Assembly: GCA_033964015.1 (NCBI GenBank)
Contig: CM066925.1
Coordinates: forward strand, 9,470,204 to 9,534,203
Direction: 5' to 3'
Length of the DNA stretch: 64,000 nt
From: Scolanthus callimorphus
Taxonomy: Eukaryota > Cnidaria > Anthozoa > Actiniaria > Edwardsiidae
Part shown: positions 30,401 to 37,418 of the stretch, one piece after another
Position numbering within the stretch: the first letter of the stretch is position 1
Layout: each line of letters begins with the position of its first letter
Translations under genes and position numbers: made by a program
Notes under the pieces: generated by a model
Told to the model about the DNA's origin: nothing
Databases searched by the model: none
Seen by the model: the letters and a program-made list of their open reading frames with translations, nothing else

Positions 30401-33400
30401 TCTATTTATTCTAAGGTCTGGTATTCTAACCTTCATTTGCCCTGTTTATTCTAAGGTCTGATATTCTAACATTTGCCCTGTGCGTGCCTACTTATTCTGA
30501 GTACTGATATTCTATCCTTCATGTGCCCTGTGCATGTCTATTTATTCTAAGGTCTGATATTCTAACATTTGCCCTGTGCGTGCCTACTTATTCTGAGTAC
30601 TGATATTCTATCCTTCATTTGCCCTGTGCATGCCTATTTATTCTTAGGTCTGATATCCTAGCCTTCATTTGCCCTGTGTATGCCTGTTTATTCTAAGGTC
30701 TGATGTTCTAGCCTTTATTTGCCCTGTGCATGCCTATTTATTCTAAGCTCTGATATTCTAGCCTTCATTTGCCCTGTGCATGCCTATTTATTCTAAGGTC
30801 TGATATTCTAACCTTCATTTGCCCTGTGCATGCCTATTTATTCTAAGGTCTGATATTCTAGTCTTCATTTGCCCTGTGTATGCCTATTTATTCTAAGGTC
30901 TGATATTCTTGCCTTCATTTGCCCTGTGCATGCCTATTTATTCTTAGGTCTGATATTCTAGCCTTCATTTGCCCTGTGCATGCCTATTTATTCTTAGGTC
31001 TGATATTCTAGCCTTCATTTGCCCTGTGCATGCCTATTTATTCCAGGGTCACTGCCCCATAGACATGCGTACTCGGGACGGTAAGACAGCTCTTGTACTG
31101 GCCGTACAAGAAGGTTACACGGAGATGATCGAGTTACTGGTAGAACATGGTGTGAACGTCAACATTCCTGATGAAGATGGCACCACGGCACTACATCTTG
31201 CTGTGATGAAGCAATTTATGACGAATCCTTTGGTAAGGAATATGAATACAACTGTAAATACACGGAATTCATAATTAAGTTTTTCCAGATAAAGATGAAC
31301 GAGACTTATATGTCAGTCAAAAATCATGCTCTTCAAGAGATAGCTTGAGACTACACATGCTCTGAAAATTTCGTACCATTTGATTAAATTTTACAGAATT
31401 ATAGCAGCTAAAACGTACAGAGTTTAATATGGAATTTTCTCTAGAAGCCTTTCGAGCCCGTTTTGGTGTATTTTGACTACTTCACATGCTTATATCTCGT
31501 CCATTATTCACTGATTTCAATTCAACTCAACGCATCTTTTAGAAGTCATGAAGTGCTGTAGTTTTTGATAAATTTCCTTTCAAAATCTCTAATAGCTTTA
31601 GATTTTTAATGTCTACACATGAGACGCGGCCATTATGAATAATTAAGATGTATAGAGTATATTACATGGGCGGCGAATTTTATCTTCGAGTGTTGAACTC
31701 AATCTCATAGTACCAGCCGTGATTCCCATTCCTAACGACTCCCGTGGTTGTTCCAGGCCGCAGCGATTGCCGATGCTCTTGGATTACCGGCTCGTGGTAG
31801 TGGTGACTCGGCGACTCAGTCTGCCACAGCTCTGTATCTGGTGATGCACGGAGCGGATGTGAATTATAGGAACCACTCGGGAAACACTCCCATGGATCTT
31901 TGCCTTGATGATCAAGTAAAGAGCGCTATAATGCAGTATGTCCGGACCTCAAGGTTTGTTCTTTAGAGCCGGTTTCATATGAACTAGATGAATATCGAAA
32001 ATTAGTCAAATCACCCTAGTGGTCTATTGTCAATGCTGCGTTCTGATCTCGGTTGATATACTAGTAGGCTTTCACTTATAGCTAACAAGTAGCGAAAAGT
32101 GTCGGATTTGAAAGCCAGAGAATGGTAAATGACCAGACCAGAAAACGTTTTTGGCTATATTAAATCGTAATTATTTGTATTTGTGTTTTCTGTGAACTCT
32201 TATTGGTCATTTCTATCAACCAATTTTTTTTTTACTAAACACAACTCTATTTTTAAATCAATTAAAATCACCTTCTCGCCGCGCAGTGGCGGCTCTAGGG
32301 AAAGTGCGCTGGGTGGGGCGCACCCTCTTTTGCAACCTAAAAATGGTTTAAAACGGCAAAATGTAGGTCCTAAAGACTAGTCCCAGTAGCCCTATTGACA
32401 ATTCTGCTCTTCAAACCAGAACCCCTCCCCTCCCCCTCCAAACAACAGGCATGCGGCCCGTGCGCACCTTCTTGAAAGTTTACCTTTTTCTATTAATTTT
32501 TTTTTTTTTTGCGTGACGGGAGATCTGGCTACGAGAAAGTTTTGCCCTGTTCTTGAATTTTGAACGACCGGATGTGACGTCATTGAAATCGAAGAATTGG
32601 AAGCACCAGGTTCAGTAATATTGTACGATATCTAAAGTTGAGTTAACATTCTTTTTTCTTTACTCAAAAAGGCCTCCGCAGCAACAAGCCTTCAACTTTG
32701 TCTCTCCAGCCTCTCCCGGCACCTTCACCACAGGCGCCCCATTCCCATCCCTTCCACCAAGAATGGCATCACCAACCGGAAGTCAGCCTTTGTCTCAAGC
32801 GTCCCGCACCCCGTCTCTGCCCTCCCTTCCGATAAAAAGTCCTCCGTCTGCCTCTCAACAAGTGTCACGTGAGCGGCCCCTTTCTCAGATTTCCCCCACG
32901 GCAACAGCGTCAACGAGTCCCGTACAGGAGACAAAGACCCCCAAGAAGCCACCTACCCCACCAAAGCCAGCCACTCTACCAAGGACAACCTCCGCCCCTA
33001 CAATGCCTGTGGCAGGCTCCTCAGGAAATCCTTCTACCGCACAAGATGTCGCGCCGAGGAAATTCTCCTCCCCTGAAACTTCCAAAGCCGGAACTTCACA
33101 AGGAGTGCAGGCCACCAAAAACCCCACCCCACCACCTACAAAGCCAAAACCCTCAAGCAAAGAGCCCCCTCCGCTCCCTCCCAGACCGGATTTGTCAAGG
33201 GATAATAAAGGGGTCTCAAATCTGGTCAGGAGATTTGAGCAAGTGGCGATGACGGTAATTTTTTTATTAGTGTGACGTCATTTTACCATATAATGTCAAA
33301 ATTGAGTGCAGATATGGAGCCGTTTTACAGTGGAACCCCGATATTACGATCTTCGATCTAACGATATCCCCGATTTTACGATAACATTTCTGGGTCCCGG

Positions 33401-36400
33401 CAACGATGTAGATGCGAACTAGGGTGAAACAAAGAAGAACATAAACTTTAATTAGCAATATACGATTCCGAATGAAACCAATGTCTTTATATGCGCGGTA
33501 TCCTCGTATTACAGTAAATATCTTTGATAAGGTGAATCTCACAGCATTACAATGATTAATGCAATACAATCAGTTAAAATCAATTAACTGGACCCCGATG
33601 TAACGATATTGTCAATGGCTTCGCCTTTGAATCGTTAAATCGTGAGTACGGATACAACGATGCCCCCATTTTACGATACACTTTTCTTGCCCCCGTGGCA
33701 TATCGCACAATCGGGGTTCCACTGTATACAAGGTTGAAAGCTATATTACACTTACTCAAGCGATTCTGCGCCCTGATTGGTCGAGAAGTTCGCAACTTTT
33801 GCTATATTCCTTTCCTAGAAGTGATTCAAAATAACTGAGTATAACAACAAATGTTTCGCCAAAGTCGGCTCAGTTGTTTTGAAAGCCTTCATCAGGGCAA
33901 CTCTAGAAGTGAATATAACATTGAACACCAAAATAAGAGCCCAAAACTGCAGCATATCATAAGGGGCCGACTATTTAACTTTTGAGGGGGGGGGGGGGGG
34001 GGGATTTTTTCTGTGCAATATTTTTTTTATAACCCTGTTATGCGGTGAGAAAGTTTTTTTTCCAATAAGAAAGAAGGGTTTTAGTCACAATTTTGCTGTA
34101 TATATATATATATATTTTTTTTTTTGGCCCTTTGGGCCGTGCAGGAATTTTTTTTTTTAAAAATCACCCACCCCCTCCTTAAATGGTTGGCCCCTAAGGG
34201 CTGCACTATCACAATCAGACATTATCAATCATTCACTTGTAGCTGCAACTAGTTCCAACTGTTTCTTGAATTTCTGCATCAATAGACATCAAGTGGTTCT
34301 AACGTGCCCGAGGACGTCAATCGAGCGACAAATTGTTTTATCTGCGTGGAAGAGGCGGCAATTGTTACTTTCCAGCCATGCAATCACAAGGTTGTGTGCA
34401 CGGGTATGTCGACGTAAACCAGGGGCTCATAAGTAGGGGCGTCCCTCTGATATATATTCTTGATAAGGCGTTTTGACAGACCTAGTTTATTTTTAGATTG
34501 GTATTTGCTCTTGTTTCTATGCCGCTGCGGTCCCGTTTATTTACAATAACAATAGCAGAGAACAACAAAAAATCAGTGCTTGCACGTGCATATCTTGCAA
34601 ATGACAGGCGTCCGATACAACGAATTTGATTGGCTAGTAAAACAAAAGCTTTACAATTTTATAGCGGTAAAACAGTTCTAAAAATAACTAGATCTGTCAA
34701 AATGCCTTATCAATAGGTCAATACTAGAGAGGGACGCCCCTATTTATGAGCCCCTGCGTAAACTATCAATTTCCAGTAAGGAAAGTCGGTGTTACAACGT
34801 ATATTTGTTTTTTCGTACGATATTTCGGCCGGCTAAACCAACCTTCTTCAGGCACTGTGAATACACCTAAAACCAGGAACGTCAACCCCAGAACTTCAAA
34901 AATCTGGAGACCGCCTTGAAATGGCGAAATTTCCTTAAATTTTCCCGGGAAAAATGTATGGCAGTCGTCGACGGAGCGACAAATCTTGAGACTCCCGGCA
35001 AAATCGAAGAGTGAACGTCCCTGTAAAACAGTAACGCCGACTTTTCTTGTTTTAAATTTTATTAACCGTTAATTGGTCCAGCGTACACCAACGGGCTGTG
35101 TCTGTCACGTGGGTCTGACGGGACCGTGTGATTGGCTGATCAGAGCGAGTTTCACGTGACCATCGTGAAAGCAATTGCAATTGAACAATCGCTAGCCAAT
35201 CAGAATCGACAGAAATCACGACTTGCTCCTAAATGGCTTTTTTTCTCAGCCAATAGGCCACTTTCACTTGCTGGGCCACGGGACCCTAACTACCTCTTAA
35301 TGCGAGATGTTTTGTCAGAATCAATTCCAGAATACAAAGAACCAATTGATATTAGTAAGAAATTGAAGTTACGACATAAAACCTCTAACCTGGCGCAAAT
35401 GGCAGCGAGTTGAATTTTACCTAGAATGTATTGCATTTAGGTCACGTGACAAGTTAGTGCAAGTGGCCTATTACAAGCCGAACCAATTACTACGTAATTA
35501 CAAAATTGTATTGACTGCATCACTCATTACTTAAATCCCCTTTGAACGCTCGCGAATTACATGGAAAACATCAATTATATATATGCATCACGCATTGCCC
35601 GAATCGAGTAACCGATTTTGATTTTGATCATGACAGGGTGTTCGGTAAGGGCTAAACAGTGCATTGTTTGCAAGCGGCCTATCGAGAGAAAAGTCACACC
35701 AGGTTAGTGCCCTTTTAAATGCCCGGGTTCTCCACCTGTGAAACCAGTCGTTTAGGTACCAATTCAGGATCTTTATTCAGGATGGCTTTAAGAGCCTGTG
35801 TCAGCCGCCATTTTGACAGCATAGCAACACACCAAGTCGGAGAACTGCCTCGTACCCAGGCATCTTAGGTAAAAAGGGGCAAAAATTCGCGGCGATTCAG
35901 CGAAAGGTAAAATATCGAGGCTCGCAATGCATCACGGGAAGGCTCAGGCGCTGTCGCAAAGGACCACGGGACTCCCAGTCGCTCTCGCCTCGAAAATCGC
36001 TAGAACGCGCCTGGGTACGAGGCAGATCGGAGAAAGCATCCATTTCCATCGGCTGATTTAGAGCATATAGAGCAATCTTTTCGATTGAATTTGGTAAATC
36101 AAATCTGAAACTTTGTTTTTCGATGTTGGTTAAAAGATTTCTACGAGTTATTCGTCTTCTCATATCGAACGAAATAATAACAAAGAAGTGGCCGACACGG
36201 GCTCTTTAACACATTCACTTACTCGCTCTGCTAACCTCTACTACATGCTGACTTATATGGCACCGCTCTGGGTGTTTCTCATGGTGGTTTGAGTGCTTAG
36301 TTCTTTCGCTTGTTCGTCCTTATTTGGAAATGTTTGGTTATTAGAGCTAGTCTGTTTAGCGCATGAGCACTTGCCGTGGGAACAGTTTAGTTTGTCCCTT

Positions 36401-36951
36401 TCCCAAGTCTATCGTTTAGATAGGTATGAATTATTCTCTTCGATAACTGTTATACCGTGAGAAACTTCTAAGCCGTGCCCTTCAAAAACAATGTTACTAA
36501 AATAATGATAGTACCTGAGAATTGGCTTGGGGAAATCCCTACTAATCTACAATTATCATAAGCCTTTAAATAGCTCCATGACATAATAATCCATTCCATA
36601 CTATCTTTAATAAATTCCCGCCATTTTTGGCGCGCGCGTTGACACAGGAAACCCGTAAAGCCTGTGATCGATCGATCCCCTATTGATTGTTTCCATTTAC
36701 GTACTTGTATAGGAGGTGAAAGTGTCACCGGGCCTGCACTTACAAACGAACAAGTATATCTCAGACAATTTGAACGCCTGGAGAGGAAAGTAGAAGAACT
36801 ACAGCGTCAAAACGAATGCAGTATTTGCATGGAGAGAGACTATGACACGGTTTTCCAATGTGGGCACAAGTTTTGCAATGTGTGTGCAGCTAGAGTCACT
36901 CGCTGCCCTAACTGTAATAGAAATATTACAGATAGACGGAAAATTTATTGA
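12232..36951 (+). CDS. MIB2: MIB2, mind bomb E3 ubiquitin ligase (whole gene, 19 exons)
   Basis: Exons: 12232-12439, 13671-13848, 16004-16235, 17638-17847, 18175-18279, 19124-19228, 19975-20149, 20589-20722, 21168-21275, 22643-22683, 22976-23141, 25428-25585, 28905-29031, 31047-31232, 31757-31953, 32672-33254, 34286-34403, 35637-35702, 36713-36951. They sum to 3,336 bases, giving 1,111 residues, with GT-AG borders and no phase conflict. Domains: MIB/HERC2 1-69, ZZ zinc finger 78-120, MIB/HERC2 about 145-206, two repeat domains 207-404, ankyrin repeats about 415-770, proline-rich linker 777-971, RING 987-1022, RING 1068-1100. Mind bomb proteins ubiquitylate Delta/Jagged-type Notch ligands and so drive their endocytosis. 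Two RINGs rather than three point to MIB2, not MIB1. An in-frame TGA at 12,223 fixes the start. The linker is long for the family. Confidence 0.95.
13671..13848 (+). CDS. MIB2: MIB2 exon 2 (ZZ zinc finger)
   Basis: FTCDGCKTTPIQGMRWKCCE then CHDFDLCTPCY and HSLDHAF: the cysteine pairs and terminal histidines of a ZZ finger, about residues 78-120. Phase 1 in, phase 2 out. Confidence 0.95.
13849..16003 (+). other. MIB2: MIB2 intron 2
   Basis: 2.15-kb intron whose middle (about 14,110-15,900) is a purine-rich tandem array listed separately. The first 260 bases hold no recognised feature. Confidence 0.85.
14110..15900. repeat. Purine-rich tandem array, period about 135 bp
   Basis: Units carry GTTGAGTGGAGACAGGA, GAGGAAAAAAAGCTGAGGAT, GAAGCTGAAGAGAGGAAGCG and GTAAGGAGGGTTTGAGGAGT. 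Anchor copies lie near 14,277, 14,410, 14,775, 14,911, 15,047 and 15,181. The last third is more decayed. The plus strand is almost all G and A, so the MIB2 pre-mRNA carries a purine tract. Long minus-strand frames here are a by-product of composition. Confidence 0.85.
16004..16235 (+). CDS. MIB2: MIB2 exon 3 (second MIB/HERC2 domain)
   Basis: GIFKGAKVKRGKDWRYSGQD, GMSGTVTEL, ANVTWDAV, NIYRVGQQGK: the second MIB/HERC2 domain. Phase 2 in, 0 out. Confidence 0.95.
16430..16712 (+). mobile_element. Probable LINE 3' tail
   Basis: A T-rich untranslated-like stretch ends CACAATAAACTGAACCTGAACCTG. A polyadenylation-like AATAAA followed by a short GAACCT repeat is typical of CR1/L2-type 3' ends. No protein match was seen, so this is tentative. 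Confidence 0.4.
17638..17847 (+). CDS. MIB2: MIB2 exon 4 (first repeat domain begins)
   Basis: YYRDHLQKLD, then LKRGDKVITFLEAETLRLMQ and DGHGGWNSSMAE, the signature of the Mind bomb repeat region. 70 codons, phase 0 at both ends. Confidence 0.94.
18175..18279 (+). CDS. MIB2: MIB2 exon 5 (first repeat domain ends)
   Basis: IVGKVGCVEKVDADGDVHVK then YGEHTWALNSDSIYK. 35 codons. The acceptor TTGTAG sits just before ATT; the following GTAAGG is not a donor because the family sequence continues through it. Confidence 0.92.
19124..19228 (+). CDS. MIB2: MIB2 exon 6 (second repeat domain begins)
   Basis: LRAGDKVRVAIEREIVIQLQ then QGHGGWNDTMME, a second copy of the GDKV...QxGHGGW module of exon 4. 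The paired 105-bp exons 5 and 6 reflect the internal duplication of this region. Confidence 0.94.
19562..19772. mobile_element. MITE family M1, copy 2
   Basis: Ends CACTAGCGACATAACGACAT and CTTATGTGTCGCAAGTGTGC match the 3,231 and 61,168 copies. MIB2 intron 6. Confidence 0.75.
19975..20149 (+). CDS. MIB2: MIB2 exon 7 (second repeat domain ends)
   Basis: ALGAQGNVLEVDGDGDAVVK, MGERAWLFNPAAL, then a Ser/Pro-rich connector. Ends phase 1 at GTAATA. Confidence 0.92.
20185..20418. mobile_element. MITE family M4, diverged copy
   Basis: Starts TTAAAGAGCC, carries GCATCCATTACCATCGGCTG and ends GTGGCCGATTAGGGCTC, parallel to the other M4 copies. MIB2 intron 7. Confidence 0.7.
20589..20722 (+). CDS. 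MIB2: MIB2 exon 8 (start of ankyrin region)
   Basis: EALVEALFHSLLTDIALGSG then GQLVKSASEGNAQRVREILQ, the weak first ankyrin unit. Phase 1 in, 0 out. Confidence 0.92.
21168..21275 (+). CDS. MIB2: MIB2 exon 9 (ankyrin repeat)
   Basis: GGQSALHLACLKGHPDVVSI followed by LLDMGANKEIK, a textbook ankyrin repeat. The frame stays open past the GTACGA donor into the pyrimidine array, giving a long but probably meaningless extension. Confidence 0.94.
21276..22530. repeat. Pyrimidine-rich array filling MIB2 intron 9
   Basis: Tandem variants of TCCTCCTCCACCTCCACTTT, CGTCTCCACCTCCACCTTCA and TTTCCGCTTCCTCCTCC over 1.25 kb, with few G residues on the plus strand. Several frames are open because of composition; those predicted peptides (FLLHLHFRLHLHLHF-type) resemble no known family. 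Such homopurine-homopyrimidine DNA can form triplexes. Confidence 0.88.
22643..22683 (+). CDS. MIB2: MIB2 exon 10 (41-base exon)
   Basis: DEENRTPLHYAAYG, the start of an ankyrin repeat completed in exon 11. Phase 0 in, 2 out at GG|GTTAGT. Skipping it would shift the frame. Confidence 0.88.
22976..23141 (+). CDS. MIB2: MIB2 exon 11 (ankyrin repeats)
   Basis: GECIVLLLSANADTNVRADK then NGATPLHLAVHREND and VQNPHCDVNSW. Phase 2 in, 0 out. Confidence 0.93.
23215..24150 (-). mobile_element. 5'-truncated CR1-like LINE, reverse-transcriptase C-terminus
   Basis: Minus-strand frame of about 235 residues: KTELLLIHSR, RNLGVIFDNTMSLTRHV, SKLDYCNALLFGIP, LQSVQNAAARIV, then RLWNALPFEIR and a stop at about 23,418. 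The last two motifs are standard for CR1/Rex-type LINE C-termini. The 3' end terminates in a (TTA)n tail at 23,217-23,234. The element is cut off at about 24,150. It lies antisense in MIB2 intron 11. Confidence 0.9.
24240..24735. mobile_element. MITE M3 copy interrupted by a second MITE
   Basis: Outer M3 sequence (GAGGCTCTGGTGACAGCAAC, GACGCATGCGCGAGATT) is split by a 325-bp element (24,369-24,693). That element's arms, AATCTCGTACGCAGAGCCCG / CGGGCTCTGGGTACGAGATT, extend about 55 bp. The flanks ATCAGCCA and ATGAGCCA look like an 8-bp target duplication with one change. Confidence 0.75.
25115..25194 (-). repeat. tRNA-like sequence (tRNA pseudogene or SINE head)
   Basis: Minus strand reads TTGGTAGCTCAGTGGTACAG (A-box-like) and, 30-40 bases on, GTGGGATCAAAACCC (B-box-like). 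The acceptor stem does not pair well, so a functional tRNA is unlikely. Confidence 0.5.
25428..25585 (+). CDS. MIB2: MIB2 exon 12 (ankyrin repeats)
   Basis: DESGDSPLHDAITLDRDLIV and NKRGFNPLHHACLKGNV. Phase 0 in, 2 out at GTAAGT. Confidence 0.94.
25586..26091 (+). other. MIB2 intron 12, first part: nothing recognised
   Basis: No exon-like frame, RNA gene or named repeat seen in this stretch. Confidence 0.5.
26092..26320. mobile_element. MITE family M4 copy
   Basis: GTGTCAGCCGCCATTTTGAC at the left, GGCTGACACGGGCTCTTTAA at the right, with the family's interior GGCTGATTTAGAAAATATAG. About 230 bp. Confidence 0.8.
26418..27795. mobile_element. CRE-palindrome element, copy 1, interrupted
   Basis: Begins ATAGCGGAGCTCCAGCGCGG and proceeds through TATCGAGTTGATTTTTGAAC, a CCGTCC-rich tract and units of about 108 bp with TGACGTCA motifs. 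Split at 27,080-27,747 by a nested TIR element; family sequence resumes at 27,748. A fuller copy is at 37,419-38,386. Confidence 0.8.
27080..27747. mobile_element. MITE family M5, 668 bp, nested
   Basis: Inverted ends CTCAGTGGCATTAAGGCATG and CATGCCTTAACGCCACTGAG. The uninterrupted sequence at 37,9xx-38,2xx shows the empty site (GGTCACGTGATATGACG), with CA repeated at the junction here. Related by end sequence to 48,859-49,550. Confidence 0.85.
27796..28086 (+). other. MIB2 intron 12, unassigned
   Basis: No recognised feature. Confidence 0.45.
28087..28604. mobile_element. MITE family M4, inverted copy with nested element
   Basis: M4 in reverse: AAAAGAGCCCGTGTCATCC at the left, GGCGGCTGACACATGCTCTT at the right. 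Between about 28,153 and 28,436 it is interrupted by another element with inverted ends ATATCAAGAAA / TTTCTTGATAT. Confidence 0.75.
28905..29031 (+). CDS. MIB2: MIB2 exon 13 (ankyrin repeat)
   Basis: AVTRLIEKFPTLADIVKEDG then YSPLHIAAVNDHREIAVALL. Phase 2 in, 0 out at GTAGGC. Confidence 0.94.
29032..29635 (+). other. MIB2 intron 13, 5' part
   Basis: No recognised gene or repeat before the minisatellite begins. Confidence 0.5.
29636..31046. repeat. 50-bp minisatellite derived from the exon 14 splice boundary
   Basis: About 26 units, most reading AGGTCTGATATTCTAGCCTT CATTTGCCCTGTGCATGCCT ATTTATTCTA. The first four (near 29,636, 29,703, 29,769 and 29,936) are longer and include TTCCAGGGTCACTGCTCC ATAGACG-type sequence, almost the same as the true intron end and first bases of exon 14 (TTCCAG|GGTCACTGCCCCATAGAC). 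The array runs directly into that acceptor. Confidence 0.92.
31047..31232 (+). CDS. MIB2: MIB2 exon 14 (ankyrin repeats)
   Basis: GHCPIDMRTRDGKTALVLAV, GYTEMIELLVEHGVNVNIPD, EDGTTALHLAVMKQF. Phase 0 at both ends. Its first 18 bases are echoed repeatedly in the preceding minisatellite. Confidence 0.93.
31757..31953 (+). CDS. MIB2: MIB2 exon 15 (last ankyrin repeat)
   Basis: AAAIADALGLPARGSGDSAT, ALYLVMHGADVNYRNHSGNT, PMDLCLDDQVKSAI. Phase 0 in, 2 out at AAG|GTTTGT-type donor. Confidence 0.92.
32002..32165. mobile_element. MITE family M2, right-truncated copy
   Basis: AGTCAAATCACCCTAGTGGT, AATGCTGCGTTCTGAT and GTAGCGAAAAGTGTCGGATT match 5,357-5,545; the right end is missing. Confidence 0.7.
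32672..33254 (+). CDS. MIB2: MIB2 exon 16 (194-residue Pro/Ser-rich linker)
   Basis: Joins ankyrin and RING parts, residues 777-971. No folded domain is visible. SH3-ligand-like motifs include KPPTPPKPATLPR and EPPPLPPRPD (PxxPxR). It ends with a short helix-like SNLVRRFEQVAMT. Human MIB2 has only a short connector here. Phase 2 in, 0 out at GTAATT. Confidence 0.9.
33328..33724. mobile_element. pogo/Tigger-like MITE, 397 bp
   Basis: Ends CAGTGGAACCCCGATATTAC and ATCGGGGTTCCACTG are inverted and flanked by TA on both sides, the target duplication of the Tc1/mariner-pogo group. The interior repeats GATxTTACGATA-type sequence. No transposase. MIB2 intron 16. Confidence 0.8.
33725..34285 (+). 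other. MIB2 intron 16, 3' part
   Basis: Contains a G run (33,985-34,002) with a matching CCCACCCCCTCC region near 34,170 (possible foldback), and a short (AT)n. No gene. Confidence 0.5.
34286..34403 (+). CDS. MIB2: MIB2 exon 17 (first RING, N-terminal half)
   Basis: NCFICVEEAAIVTFQPCNHK then VVCT: ligands C987, C990, C, H and C of a C3HC4 RING. Phase 0 in, 1 out at GTATGT. Confidence 0.93.
34420..34756. mobile_element. MITE, 337 bp, 16 bases past a MIB2 donor
   Basis: CAGGGGCTCATAAGTAGGGG and its inverted copy CCCCTATTTATGAGCCCCTG end the element. CGTAAAC directly flanks both ends (34,413-34,419 and 34,757-34,763), a 7-bp target duplication. Confidence 0.9.
34764..35636 (+). other. MIB2 intron 17, 3' part
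   Basis: Contains several CACGTGAC words (35,107, 35,153, 35,443) and text near 34,830 resembling the end of a retroelement (GCCTGAAGAAGGTTGG on the minus strand). No gene. Confidence 0.45.
35637..35702 (+). CDS. MIB2: MIB2 exon 18 (first RING, C-terminal half)
   Basis: GCSVRAKQCIVCKRPIERKV completes the first RING with C1012, C1019 and C1022. 66 bases, phase 1 in and out. Confidence 0.92.
35788..36209. mobile_element. MITE family M4 copy with nested MITE
   Basis: Left AAGAGCCTGTGTCAGCCGCC, right GTGGCCGACACGGGCTCTTT, each bounded by TTAA. Interrupted at 35,846-36,024. Confidence 0.82.
35846..36024. mobile_element. Nested MITE, 179 bp
   Basis: TGCCTCGTACCCAGGC and exact inverse GCCTGGGTACGAGGCA. 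TCGGAGAA occurs just outside both ends, consistent with an 8-bp duplication. Confidence 0.8.
36210..36712 (+). other. MIB2 intron 18, 3' part
   Basis: No recognised feature apart from the TATAG acceptor. Confidence 0.45.
36713..36951 (+). CDS. MIB2: MIB2 exon 19 (coiled coil and second RING)
   Basis: RQFERLERKVEELQRQ, a short coiled coil, then CSICMERDYDTVFQCGHKFC and NVCAARVTRCPNC: a complete RING, residues 1068-1100. The end NRNITDRRKIY with TGA at 36,949 is the Mind bomb C-terminus, whose last aromatic residues contribute to RING activity in this class. Confidence 0.95.
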
Positions 36952-36987
36952 TGAGAGAAGACAAACCGACATTATATAACGTTTGCC

Positions 36988-37289
36988 TAAACTTCGCCCC
37001 ATGTAAGGTAATCCAAGCAGATCTTGTATTCCGGATTCCAGCACTTGTATTCCGGATTCCAACCTACTGGATTCCGGATTCCATACAAGTGGATTCCGGA
37101 TTCCATAACTCTCAAAGAATCCGGATTCTTTATCTGAATAAATTTATTGGATTCCGGATTCTCAAGGCGTTTGGATTCTGGATTCCTGCTATATGGATTC
37201 CGGATTCCATTCTAGGGATTCCGGATTCCAAAGCTAACAAAAAGTCGGATTCCGGATTCTGGATTACCTTACATGGGGCGATAAACTTC
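36988..37289. mobile_element. 286-bp MITE with 8-bp target duplication, in MIB2 3' region
   Basis: Element 36,996-37,281, flanked by TAAACTTC on both sides. Ends GCCCCATGTAAGGTAATCC and GGATTACCTTACATGGGGC. The interior is made of TGGATTCCGGATTCCA repeats. It starts 45 bases after the MIB2 stop, so it is probably in the 3' UTR. An 8-bp duplication suggests hAT-type mobilisation. Confidence 0.92.
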
Positions 37290-37418
37290 AGTGCAACAAG
37301 GCATAGATAGATTGTGACGTTCCTCGTTCTATTGTTTCACAGACAATAGAACGTCCTTTTGGTGAATACGACTCGTCAGGGGTTGTCTCCTCAACTTGTA
37401 CGCATTTGTTGTAGACTA

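Noticed and set aside
29636..31046. CRISPR-like array
   Set aside because: Units of 50 bp are contiguous with no unique spacers, in an animal intron.
33850..33930. Hammerhead ribozyme (minus strand CTGATGAAG ... GGCGAAAC)
   Set aside because: Core words are present but no complementary stem I or III could be drawn around them; more likely retroelement end sequence.
12232..36951. MIB1 rather than MIB2
   Set aside because: Only two RING fingers follow the ankyrin repeats; MIB1 has three.
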